Of a stretch of DNA of 24,130 nt, positions 1-7,022 are shown one piece after another. The translations under genes and the position numbers were made by a program. Each line of letters opens with the position of its first letter. Positions within the stretch are counted from its first letter, which is position 1. The notes under the pieces were generated by a model. That model was given only the letters and a program-made list of their open reading frames with translations. It did no database searches and had not been told where the DNA came from. The stretch covers positions 1 to 24,130 of the forward strand of contig JAQUWC010000022.1 in the NCBI GenBank assembly GCA_028693085.1. The letters run 5' to 3'. Origin of the DNA: UBA5266 sp002411545. GTDB taxonomy: Bacteria; Bacteroidota; Bacteroidia; Bacteroidales; WCHB1-69.

Positions 1-235
1 TTCCATCCTCCGGCGGGTAACTATTCATTTTTTTTGTAACATATTCGGCGTTTTTACGCAAAAAAACCGTCGTTTTATCACAAAGGAAGGGATAAAACAC
101 TCCCTTTTCGGCCGAAAAAACCGGTATAAATCCTTCCTTTTTCACCCGATTTTCCTTCTTTCGCCCTCCTTTTTTCTCCTTCTTTTCTTCCTTTTTCTCT
201 ATTTTTCCTCCTTTTTTGAGCCGAGAAACCAGGCG

Positions 236-268
236 AGTAAGGGGGTGATTTGGATTCACCCCCTTACT
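236..268. repeat. Perfect 13-bp inverted repeat (hairpin)
   Basis: The left arm, AGTAAGGGGGTGA at 236-248, pairs exactly with TCACCCCCTTACT at 256-268 around a 7-base loop, TTTGGAT. The stem is very stable for this AT-rich genome. No T-tract follows on either strand, so it is not a classical Rho-independent terminator. It lies beside a tandem repeat and may be part of a dispersed intergenic repeat or an mRNA-end structure. Confidence 0.75.
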
Positions 269-280
269 TATTCCATCAAA

Positions 281-304
281 GGACACAAGGGACACAAGGG
301 ACAG
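281..304. repeat. Short tandem repeat, unit GGACACAAG
   Basis: The 9-bp unit GGACACAAG occurs twice in full, followed by a partial third copy (GGACAG). It lies 12 bases right of the 13-bp hairpin. From memory, similar ACACAAGG-type tandem repeats occur in intergenic DNA of Bacteroidetes. Because the unit is a multiple of three, it keeps reading frames open artificially. Confidence 0.7.
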
Positions 305-455
305 TAATATCATGGGTACTAACTGCTAAGAATAAGTCATTTTGTTAATTTTGAAAATTATGTAATTCTGTTAAAATAAATAATATCTTTGCAAAGTGAA
401 ATTTAAAACCAATGAGTCTCGTCTACAACATTAATAGGTTTCAAAACGCTGTGCC

Positions 456-500
456 GCAACTCCTCCCCACTACCCACCCCTCTACATCTCCCCACTTGGA
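456..500. repeat. REP-like G/C-rich repeat, copy 1
   Basis: The segment starts with GCAACTCCTCCCCA, identical over 14 bases to copy 2 at 705-718, and continues with CCCACCCCTC and TCTCCCCACTTGG blocks. These correspond to parts of the reverse complement of copy 2. It is much more C-rich than its surroundings. Repeats built from CTCCCC...GGGGAG and ACCCCTCC blocks are, to my knowledge, widespread in Bacteroidetes intergenic DNA. I see no transposase. Confidence 0.5.
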
Positions 501-704
501 GAGAAGCGGAAAGCATGAGTACCTTAATGTAAAATTAATAAGCTATACGAATAATTGGGGAGACTTGACACCCTGCTATGATTGAGAGAGTAATACATAA
601 AATTATAATATAAAATTAAATTTTGAGTTAAAGAAGAAGCTATAAACACCAACTCTAATGAATAGTTACTTAAGTATAAATTATTTAAATAACACCGAGC
701 CGAT

Positions 705-744
705 GCAACTCCTCCCCATTTGGGGAGGCTGGGAGGGGTGGTTG
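705..744. repeat. REP-like G/C-rich repeat, copy 2, with hairpin
   Basis: It shares GCAACTCCTCCCCA with copy 1. It contains a perfect hairpin, CCTCCCC (711-717) / GGGGAGG (722-728) with an ATTT loop, then GGGAGGGGTGG, which could pair alternatively with the left arm. The recognisable RHS core begins immediately at its right end (about 742), so the repeat marks the boundary where the rest of the RHS gene is missing. Confidence 0.55.
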
Positions 745-810
745 GATGAAGAGAATAATATGTACTATTACAGTGCAAGGTACTATGCTCCACCAACGTT
801 TTATTTCTAG
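742..810 (+). pseudogene. RHS/YD core remnant, upstream reading frame
   Basis: In this frame the DNA encodes LDEENNMYYYSARYYAPPT, a good match to the start of the RHS-repeat-associated core (usual form D-E-x-x-x-Y-Y-Y-x-A-R-Y-Y). The frame then stops at 808-810. The core resumes one frame over from about position 800 (F-I-S-R-D...). Removing a single T from the run at 799-802 would join the two halves into one core. The frame can be followed upstream through the REP-like repeat to an ATG at 658, but nothing before 742 resembles RHS, so the large N-terminal part of an RHS protein is absent. I read this as a broken orphan fragment. A sequencing error in the T run is the main alternative. Confidence 0.6.
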
Positions 811-1519
811 AGACGTATTGTTTGAAATAGATCCTTCTTTTTCTTCTTATACGTATTGTGCGAATAATCCGATAAACTACATTGATCCGACAGGGAACTA
901 CAGATATGATTATAATAAATTAAGTAAAAGATCAAAGAGACTTGCCGATTTTTTAAATAATGATATGATAAATTATGTTATGAACAATCCTACTATACTT
1001 AGTGCTTTAAAAACTTATGGACAGTTTAAATCTGATGCTGAAATTAAAGAAGTTTTGACAAATGGTTTAGGTCCTAAAATTTCTATAGTTGATAGATATA
1101 ACGAAATGGGATATCCCGCACCTTCACGATATGAACCAAGTAATAATACTATTTATATTGCATCCGATATTATAGAAATATTAAATAATGCAACAGGTGA
1201 AGATAGAGAAGCTGCTTTATTTTTAGTTATTTCTTTATTATTACATGAAACTGTTCACTTTGGTGATTGGCAACATGGGGATTCATATGATAATGAAGCG
1301 TGTCGTTATGATGAAAATGGTATATATAAAGATCAGAAAAATGGGTCAGATTATGGGCATTTATTTCAAACGGAAGTATATTTTAATAAACGTTGGGGTC
1401 AATATATAGAGACATTTATACAAGCGAAAAAAGCACTTCAAGAAATAAAAATGGCAGGGGAAAAAGAAATATTACCGTCTTTTGTTGGCCCCAAAGATGA
1501 AGATAATGCATGTCAATAG
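746..1519 (+). CDS. Orphan RHS C-terminal tip with HExxH metallopeptidase-like toxin domain
   Basis: From residue 19 the protein reads as the end of an RHS-associated core (FISRD, then YTYCANNPINYIDPTG, about 35-50), the usual hinge before a variable toxin domain. Residues 51-257 form the variable tip. It contains HETVH (167-171), the HExxH zinc-binding signature, within LLLHETVHFGDWQHG, and a downstream E in GHLFQTEVYF (E210) that could be the third ligand. This pattern resembles metallopeptidase toxin domains (Tox-MPTase-type) known from polymorphic toxins. The first 18 residues as predicted from ATG 746 are an out-of-frame reading of the core, so the real start is uncertain. Without the RHS shell and export signals it may be silent, a reservoir cassette for recombination, or dead. 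A possible immunity gene lies 60 bp downstream. Confidence 0.6.
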   Translation: MKRIICTITVQGTMLHQRFISRDVLFEIDPSFSSYTYCANNPINYIDPTGNYRYDYNKLSKRSKRLADFLNNDMINYVMNNPTILSALKTYGQFKSDAEIKEVLTNGLGPKISIVDRYNEMGYPAPSRYEPSNNTIYIASDIIEILNNATGEDREAALFLVISLLLHETVHFGDWQHGDSYDNEACRYDENGIYKDQKNGSDYGHLFQTEVYFNKRWGQYIETFIQAKKALQEIKMAGEKEILPSFVGPKDEDNACQ

Positions 1520-1579
1520 AATACAAACATAAATTTTTAATTTATAATAACATCGATTATAAAATAAATCCATTTTACA

Positions 1580-2020
1580 ATGATAAAGAAAAGAATTAGT
1601 TCAAATATTATCATTTTTTCATTTTTTACTTGTTCTGCCCTTTTTGGACAAAAAGGAATTGATTGTGCTTTTTTAGAGCAGGTTTTGACAGAACACGTAT
1701 CAAGAGCCTTTAGTTATTATGTTTACGACACCATTTATATTTATGAAGAATACGAAAATAAGTATTTTACAAATTGTGATTTATCACATATAGGAACAAA
1801 AGAAATATATATTATTAAAAACGAAATTCCTCAAAATTATGATAGATATCGGTGTCATATTTTGTTTATTTATAAGGTTAGTAATAAAGGGAAAAATATT
1901 GAAATTGTTTCTTATAATAGTAGAGCTGATACTTCTACAAAAGTACTTACAAGTGCTATAATATTAAAATTTCGAAAAAAACGAGGAAAATATAAACTAA
2001 TTGAGACTATAGTATCATAA
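1580..2020 (+). CDS. Small exported protein, possible immunity partner
   Basis: This 146-residue protein has a clear signal peptide: Lys/Arg-rich start, hydrophobic residues about 9-21, likely cut near LFGQ. The mature part is Tyr/Ile/Lys-rich with many beta-prone segments and a basic end. I recognise no family. It follows the RHS toxin tip by 60 bp on the same strand and shares its very low GC, which is the usual place and size for an immunity gene. A periplasmic location would suit protection against an incoming exported metallopeptidase. The immunity role is inferred from position only. It could instead be an unrelated orphan secreted protein. No convincing promoter of its own was seen. 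Confidence 0.55.
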   Translation: MIKKRISSNIIIFSFFTCSALFGQKGIDCAFLEQVLTEHVSRAFSYYVYDTIYIYEEYENKYFTNCDLSHIGTKEIYIIKNEIPQNYDRYRCHILFIYKVSNKGKNIEIVSYNSRADTSTKVLTSAIILKFRKKRGKYKLIETIVS

Positions 2021-2449
2021 AAATATTGTTTCAGATAAAGGGGTAATGTACCATTTTATACTTTTCTGTTTGCTTCAAATATACTATGTAGAGAATCAAA
2101 GAAATAAAAAATAATATTAAACAAAACGAGGGTAATATATAGGTAGTGTATCAAATTAGGGCATGGGAAAATAAGGAGCTTACAATCAGGATAAAAAAAA
2201 TAAATTAAAGGTAAAAGGCAATATTTAATTGCCCTGTAAATAACGTCGTAAAATCAAAAAAAAACAAACCTCCATCACAGAGGTTTGAGAAGATTTCTTT
2301 TTATAGCAAGTTATTAATAAGAAGTTTTATACCACGTTTTTTCCCCTTTTATTTTATACGTACAAGACGTAAAAATGTAGATAAAAGTTGTCTGCAAAAA
2401 ATATAAAATAAATCTAAACAAACATCCAATCATTCATTACTAAAAAGGA
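2021..2449. other. AT-rich intergenic region between convergent genes
   Basis: No credible ORF was found. It holds a minus-strand terminator (2256-2287) and a small hairpin, GGCAAT (2217-2222) / ATTGCC (2228-2233). It also has two loosely similar stretches, GGTAATGTACCA near 2041 and GGTAGTGTATCA near 2141, that faintly resemble insertion-sequence ends but bracket no transposase. Confidence 0.5.
2256..2287 (-). terminator. Rho-independent terminator for the miaA operon
   Basis: Read on the minus strand, an 8-bp stem (CAAACCTC / GAGGTTTG, plus coordinates 2265-2272 and 2280-2287, 7-base loop) is followed directly by nine T residues (plus-strand A run 2256-2264). It lies about 160 bp past the miaA stop codon and no other minus-strand gene intervenes. 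On the plus strand the hairpin is followed by a weaker T-rich stretch, so it may also stop plus-strand transcripts from the RHS cassette. Confidence 0.7.
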
Positions 2450-3343
2450 CTATGAGAGATATTTTTCCCTAAGTTCTTGTGGAGAAATTGCTTGGTAGCT
2501 CTCGTCGCGTTTAAACCAAGTGATTTGTCTTTTTGCATAACGACGGGTATGTGTTTTGATTTTTTCAATACTTTCATCAAGAGAGTATTTTCCATCGAAA
2601 AAGTCGAATAATTCTTTATATCCCACGGTGTTTAATGCATTTAAATGCCGGTAATCATACAATGCTTTGGCTTCTTCTAATAAACCGGAAACCATCATTT
2701 GGTCTGTTCGTTCATTAATACGTTGGTAAAGAATTTCACGTGGGAGAGTCAAGCAATATTTAAGCATGTGAAAATCGCGTAATTTTTCTTGGCTTTTTCT
2801 CATAGAAGTGTATGTTTGGTTTGTTTGCAAGCATACTTCCAGTGCACGCATGATACGTTTCGGGTTATTTTTATCGACGATTAGATAATATTCGGGGTCT
2901 AATTCTTTTAATTGATTTAATAAAATGTTGATATCTCCTTGTAAATACAAACTGTTTAAATGTTTACGTAAAGTAGGGTCCGGGTCGGGCAAGTTATCAA
3001 TGCCGTGACATAATGTGTCGATATATAATCCACTTCCTCCACATGCAATGACGGTATCGTGATGCTTAAATTTTTCATGCAAGATTTCCAATGCTTGATT
3101 TTCGTACATGGATACATTATAATAGTCATGTATGCTTAAATGACCCATAAAATAGTGTTGAACTTCCGATAATTCTTTTTGACTTGGAGTTGCTGTGCCA
3201 ATTTTTAGCTCTTTATAAAATTGTCGAGAATCGGCAGAAAGTATACAAGTATCCAAAATTTTCGCCAATTCAATGCTGAGCGCTGTTTTCCCAACTGCTG
3301 TGGGGCCGGCAATGACAAGTAAAGTTTTATCTTTGGTTGCCAA
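2450..3343 (-). CDS. miaA: tRNA dimethylallyltransferase
   Basis: MiaA transfers a dimethylallyl group from DMAPP to N6 of A37 in tRNAs that read codons beginning with U, the first step of ms2i6A formation, in the cytoplasm. Visible features are the P-loop GPTAVGKT (13-20), SADSRQFYKEL with the catalytic Asp/Ser/Arg (36-46), the GGSGLYID segment (about 102-109), KRIMRALEV, and the C-terminal ITWFKRD. The length, 297 residues, is normal. The start is TTG at 3343-3341: it places the P-loop at the usual distance and there is no in-frame ATG between it and the P-loop. The start lies 5 bp after the stop of the upstream gene, so the two are probably translated from one mRNA. Confidence 0.95.
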   Translation of the reverse strand: MATKDKTLLVIAGPTAVGKTALSIELAKILDTCILSADSRQFYKELKIGTATPSQKELSEVQHYFMGHLSIHDYYNVSMYENQALEILHEKFKHHDTVIACGGSGLYIDTLCHGIDNLPDPDPTLRKHLNSLYLQGDINILLNQLKELDPEYYLIVDKNNPKRIMRALEVCLQTNQTYTSMRKSQEKLRDFHMLKYCLTLPREILYQRINERTDQMMVSGLLEEAKALYDYRHLNALNTVGYKELFDFFDGKYSLDESIEKIKTHTRRYAKRQITWFKRDESYQAISPQELREKYLS

Positions 3344-3348
3344 TGTAA

Positions 3349-3945
3349 TTATAGATTGTTGTCTTCAAAGTCAGAATTAAAGCCATCTAATTCACTTTCG
3401 TCGTAGTATGCTTCGTTGTCGTTTTCCATATCATCTAAAATACTTTGGATAGAATCCTCTTCGAAAATCTCATTTTCATGTGTTATGAGTGTTTCTTTTT
3501 GTGGGATTTCGCCGGAAGAGTAAGTACAGATTGGATATTTTTTATTTGGTGAGGCTTCATAGGATTTAAGTAATTCGATATAAAAGGTTTTTAAGTGAAG
3601 GAAGTCGTACTCATATATTATACGTTGATGAGGGTCATCGATAAAATCACTTAGAATGGCATTTTCCATAGATACGATAGGATTATTCGCTTCGAGTTGT
3701 TCGTTTTCATCACATGCTTTATCGTTTTCATCGTCTTCAATCATTTCAACAAGAGTAATCTCTTGTTTTTTTGTCCATTTTCGATCGCAAATGAAAAACG
3801 AAGCTAATTCTTTTGTGTTTAACCCTTTAATACTTTCGATAATACAATGATGGAAGTCCTTGAAATTTTGCTTAGATAAAATTTCATAGTCCCTCACAAA
3901 ATCTTCTACATCATCGAATAAGAGTCTGAATTTATATACGTACAT
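3349..3945 (-). CDS. pRiA4b ORF-3-like acidic protein
   Basis: The N-terminal part (YVYKFRLLFDDVEDFVRDYE, then DFHHCIIESI at about 31-40) resembles the plasmid pRiA4b ORF-3 / IS1096 TnpR-like passenger domain. In Bacteroidetes such a protein is often found as a chromosomal gene beside miaA. The second half is very acidic, with long Asp/Glu runs near residues 85-105 and 155-198, and ends in an acidic tail. There are no signal peptide or membrane segments, so it is probably cytoplasmic. The family's molecular role is unknown. The gene is followed by miaA after 5 bp, so co-expression is likely. A TAnnTTTG-like box (plus 3960-3967) lies just upstream of its ATG. Confidence 0.75.
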   Translation of the reverse strand: MYVYKFRLLFDDVEDFVRDYEILSKQNFKDFHHCIIESIKGLNTKELASFFICDRKWTKKQEITLVEMIEDDENDKACDENEQLEANNPIVSMENAILSDFIDDPHQRIIYEYDFLHLKTFYIELLKSYEASPNKKYPICTYSSGEIPQKETLITHENEIFEEDSIQSILDDMENDNEAYYDESELDGFNSDFEDNNL

Positions 3946-3959
3946 AGCGCTTATTATTA

Positions 3960-3967
3960 CAAATTTA
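3960..3967 (-). promoter_or_regulatory. Putative -7 promoter element for the pRiA4b-like gene and miaA
   Basis: Read on the minus strand the sequence is TAAATTTG, matching the Bacteroidetes sigma-A -7 consensus TAnnTTTG, about 14 bases upstream of the ATG at 3945. No clear -33 TTTG is seen at the expected distance, so support is moderate and the 5' leader would be very short. Confidence 0.35.
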
Positions 3968-3988
3968 TACTTAATTTATACTTTTAAA

Positions 3989-5392
3989 TTATTCTTCAAA
4001 GGCAAACATAGGATCCCAGGGTGGTAGTTTGATGGGTGTTGTTTTTAATAAATCCAATATTTCTTTTTTTACATATTTTTGCTCTACAACCAATCGAAAC
4101 ATATATTCATTAAACCATTCATCGGTCATAATCAGATAGCCATTATAACCGGTAAGTCCCCAACTGTTTTCTAATAACCATTTAATGGGTTTGTTTTCTG
4201 TGTCTAAATCAACGGCACAAAGTGTCATGGCATGCGAAGAGCCGCTGGCAAAGGACTGAATGCGTTGTTTCTTATTCATACCAAAAGTGGTTCCCATCAA
4301 GGATTCATAATCGTAATTGTTTATATCTAAGGTGCCATTATCTCTATTATAAAATTTGCCTACATCGCACGAAAAATACAGGGCCGTACTATCTTTGATT
4401 GATTTTATCGCCATTTCTTTAATGTCATCCAAAGGTAAATTTATATATTTCCAGTTCAGTCCGTCATACATATGTCGGTCGTATTCGATTTCATACACTT
4501 TGTAATATTCGCGTGTGGGATCGTTCATAAACATAATGTATGTATGTAAATCTTCATTTACAAATTCTTGGTAGAATGATTTGGGTGTGTATTCTTTAGT
4601 GGAAACAGGTTTGCCGTTGGCATCTTTTAACGTCCAGATAAAACGGGTAGGAGGAACCCCCAAATTAAGGGCTAACATACGATAAATAGTTGTTAACATT
4701 TCTGTTTTTCTTTGAGTAAGTGTGTTTTCATTTGTTTTTTTATGGGATGCCATCTCGCGTAATTCCAGTCCGTATTCTCTCAATTTCAATGATATCAACT
4801 GCGACATACGAGCAGTGTTTTCACTGCTAAAGGTTTCGGGCATAGCTTCTTTAGGAACAAGACCGTATTTCGATACTAAATCAATCATACCGGTGAATTG
4901 TCCTCCATCTCCGATGGGATTTTTGAATAACCACTCAACGGTTTTATCGTTATAATCTTTATTTCGCGTATCGATTACTGCTTGAAGAAATAAATTCGAC
5001 TTTTCCAACTGATCCCAAAAAAATAGATAGTTTTGAGAAAATTCGAAGTTAGTTAAGTTGTACTTAGCAATGATTTTTGCTCTCAGTACATTCATTCCCG
5101 AAAACATCCAACATCTTCCGGATGATTTTTGGTTGGTAATACCCTTTGTGTTAACTCTATGAGAAAAATACGTATCGGATAAAGATGTTATTCTCGTATT
5201 GATGGTAAGTTTGTTAATGTCGTTGTTTGCAATTGCATTGTGTATGGCTTTGTCAGTAGCCGTCTGTTGATAGGAGTTTTGAATTTCTTTCAACAAGTTT
5301 TCTGTTATGCTTCCCTTTGTATCTTGAGCATGAATAACATTGAAAATTGAAAAGTAAAAAAATACAAAGAATACGATGTCTTTTTTGTTCAT
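3989..5392 (-). CDS. Exported C1-family aminopeptidase (bleomycin hydrolase/PepC type)
   Basis: This is a papain-fold cysteine peptidase of the PepC/bleomycin hydrolase group, which trims N-terminal residues from peptides. The catalytic residues are all present: Gln88 in NQKSSGRCWMFSG, Cys94, His387 in GSSHAMTLCAVD, and Asn409 in WLLENSWG. The length, 467, is slightly over the cytosolic family norm because of an N-terminal signal peptide (hydrophobic 6-21, cut near HAQ at 21-23). Export to the periplasm or outside is therefore predicted, unlike the cytosolic enzymes of Firmicutes and eukaryotes. The gene is minus-strand, 43 bp upstream of the pRiA4b-like gene, with its own TAnnTTTG box. A role in feeding on peptides fits a proteolytic anaerobe but is inferred. 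Confidence 0.9.
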   Translation of the reverse strand: MNKKDIVFFVFFYFSIFNVIHAQDTKGSITENLLKEIQNSYQQTATDKAIHNAIANNDINKLTINTRITSLSDTYFSHRVNTKGITNQKSSGRCWMFSGMNVLRAKIIAKYNLTNFEFSQNYLFFWDQLEKSNLFLQAVIDTRNKDYNDKTVEWLFKNPIGDGGQFTGMIDLVSKYGLVPKEAMPETFSSENTARMSQLISLKLREYGLELREMASHKKTNENTLTQRKTEMLTTIYRMLALNLGVPPTRFIWTLKDANGKPVSTKEYTPKSFYQEFVNEDLHTYIMFMNDPTREYYKVYEIEYDRHMYDGLNWKYINLPLDDIKEMAIKSIKDSTALYFSCDVGKFYNRDNGTLDINNYDYESLMGTTFGMNKKQRIQSFASGSSHAMTLCAVDLDTENKPIKWLLENSWGLTGYNGYLIMTDEWFNEYMFRLVVEQKYVKKEILDLLKTTPIKLPPWDPMFAFEE

Positions 5393-5693
5393 ATTATAAG
5401 AGATTTTAATAATGCAAAATTACATCAAAAAATAAATAAATAACACACTCTAATCACTATTGTCCAATAAAAATTACCTAAAAGCATAGTTATTGTACAA
5501 TGCATAGAATATCAATAAAATAAATTTATTGTCTTGTGCTTTAGTGTGAAGTGAAGCGAAGAATCTGTCTTTAATAACTTATTTTTTATCGGACAATGAT
5601 GAAATACAAAATATGTTTTGCAATCTTATATAAGAAAATGATTATCTTTGCAAAATCAAATATTTAAAATATAAACGAATAGACAAAATTGAT
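5393..5693. promoter_or_regulatory. Divergent promoter region
   Basis: This 301-bp AT-rich stretch lies between the divergent aminopeptidase and LKR-like genes. Toward the minus strand there is TAATTTTG (plus 5415-5422), about 23 bases upstream of the aminopeptidase ATG. Toward the plus strand there is TATCTTTG (5643-5650), about 43 bases upstream of ATG 5694, with a TTTG at 5617-5620 near the -33 position (22-base spacing). Both match the Bacteroidetes TAnnTTTG element. No ORF or hairpin of note lies between. Confidence 0.5.
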
Positions 5694-7010
5694 ATGTTAA
5701 ATGTAGGTATTAGAAAAGAAGATAAGTACGAACAAGAACGACGTGTAGCCATTACTCCCTTACACGCCAAACGAATAATGGAGAAACATAACATTGCATT
5801 TCATGTAGAGAAGTCCCCTAAACGAGCTTTTTCCGATCATGAATTTGAAGAAGCCGGTTGCAAACTTAGTGAAAATGTAAACGAGCCAAAAACTATATTT
5901 GGAATTAAAGAAATTCCCATTCAAAGTATTCAAGCAGACAAAACGTATGTTATTTTTTCTCATGTCATTAAAGGCCAGGAATACAATATGCCTATGTTGA
6001 AAAAAATGATAGAGAATAAATGTAGTTTGATTGATTATGAATGTATTGTTGATGAAAATAATAAACGATTGATATTTTTCGGTCGTTTTGCAGGATTGGC
6101 AGGCATGACGAATTCATTGTGGGCATTTGGTTTACGGATGAAACATTTAGGCATAGAGACTCCTTTTTTGCAATTAAATCAAACACATACTTATTTTTCA
6201 TTGGAAGAGGTTAAAAAAGTGATTGCCAACATAGGAAATGAAATTACACAAAAAGGTTTACCAAAGGAAATTTTACCTTTAACCATTGGAATTACAGGCT
6301 ATGGAAATGTGTCAAAAGGAGCACAAGAAATTTTAGAATTATTGCCAACGATAGAAATAAGCCCATCCGATTTATTGGTATTGAAGAATGAAAAGAATTT
6401 TTCTCGTAATCACATCTATAAAGTAGTGTTTCATGAAAAACATATTGCCCGCCATAAAGAAGGGATTCCTTTTGATCTACAGGAATTTTATTCTTATCCA
6501 TCTCACTTTGAAAACAATTTCGAACAATATATACCTCATTTACAACAATTAATTAATTGTATGTATTGGGATAAACGTTATGATCGCTTGATTACAAAAG
6601 ACTTTTTGGAGGAATCATATAAAAATAATAGCTTAACCTTACAACTCATCGGTGATATTACCTGTGATCCGAATGGTTCTATTGAAGCTACACATATGGG
6701 AACTCCCATTGATAACCCGATTTTTGTGTATCATCCCATTACGCGCCAGAACAATTATGGGTATAAAGGAGATGGTCTTGTAATTATGGCTGTTGATATA
6801 TTGCCTAGTGAATTACCACGGGATTCATCCATAGCTTTTGCCGATGCTCTCGAAGATTTTGTGTATGATATAACGGTGTGTAATTATGATAATGCATATC
6901 ACGAATTACAACTTCCGCTTCCCATCAAGAAAGCACTTATATTACATAATGGCCAATTAACGCCTAATTATCAATATCTACATGAATATTTAGATAAATA
7001 TATACCCTAA
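5694..7010 (+). CDS. LKR/SDH-like protein with AlaDH/PNT-type domains
   Basis: The 438-residue protein has an N-terminal alanine dehydrogenase/transhydrogenase-like domain: RKEDKYEQERRVAITP at about 7-22, and FGIKEIP with a Lys at 72. It also has the FGRFAGLAGM segment (129-138) and a dinucleotide-binding GYGNVSKGA motif (202-210). Later it carries GDITCDPNGSIEAT. This set is that of the lysine-ketoglutarate reductase part of eukaryotic-type bifunctional LKR/SDH and its bacterial homologues. A likely reaction is NAD(P)-dependent reductive condensation or oxidation of amino acid and keto acid, such as saccharopine metabolism, but the true substrate is not shown. No saccharopine dehydrogenase half is fused or adjacent. 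ATG 5694 gives the standard N-terminus. It probably heads a plus-strand unit with the next gene, 12 bp downstream. Confidence 0.75.
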   Translation: MLNVGIRKEDKYEQERRVAITPLHAKRIMEKHNIAFHVEKSPKRAFSDHEFEEAGCKLSENVNEPKTIFGIKEIPIQSIQADKTYVIFSHVIKGQEYNMPMLKKMIENKCSLIDYECIVDENNKRLIFFGRFAGLAGMTNSLWAFGLRMKHLGIETPFLQLNQTHTYFSLEEVKKVIANIGNEITQKGLPKEILPLTIGITGYGNVSKGAQEILELLPTIEISPSDLLVLKNEKNFSRNHIYKVVFHEKHIARHKEGIPFDLQEFYSYPSHFENNFEQYIPHLQQLINCMYWDKRYDRLITKDFLEESYKNNSLTLQLIGDITCDPNGSIEATHMGTPIDNPIFVYHPITRQNNYGYKGDGLVIMAVDILPSELPRDSSIAFADALEDFVYDITVCNYDNAYHELQLPLPIKKALILHNGQLTPNYQYLHEYLDKYIP

Positions 7011-7022
7011 ATACCAGGTGGA

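Larger units (their letters stand above)
1..702. other. Repeat-rich intergenic region left of the RHS remnant
   Basis: No gene can be assigned with confidence. Positions 1-313 are open in one minus-strand frame (from an ATG at 313 running off the left edge) and also in the codon-aligned plus frame (stop at 305-307). A pyrimidine-rich block at about 119-216 explains much of the lack of stops, because purine-rich strands rarely contain stop codons. The minus reading would be Lys/Glu-rich and the plus reading Phe/Leu-rich; neither resembles a family I know. The stretch also holds a strong hairpin (236-268), a 9-bp tandem repeat (281-304), a TAnnTTTG-like box (384-391), a 57-codon unrecognised plus ORF (412-585) that runs through a REP-like repeat, and a very AT-rich stretch (590-690). 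Confidence 0.5.

Noticed and set aside
412..585. 57-codon plus ORF preceded by a TAnnTTTG box
   Set aside because: It runs through repeat copy 1 and shows no recognisable protein features; kept only as a note in the intergenic entry.
524..796. 90-codon minus-strand ORF
   Set aside because: It reads through the REP-like repeat and antisense to the RHS core; composition is low-complexity.
2041..2155. Possible insertion-sequence ends (GGTAATGTACCA, GGTAGTGTATCA)
   Set aside because: Too short and imperfect, in direct orientation, with no transposase or target duplication between or around them.
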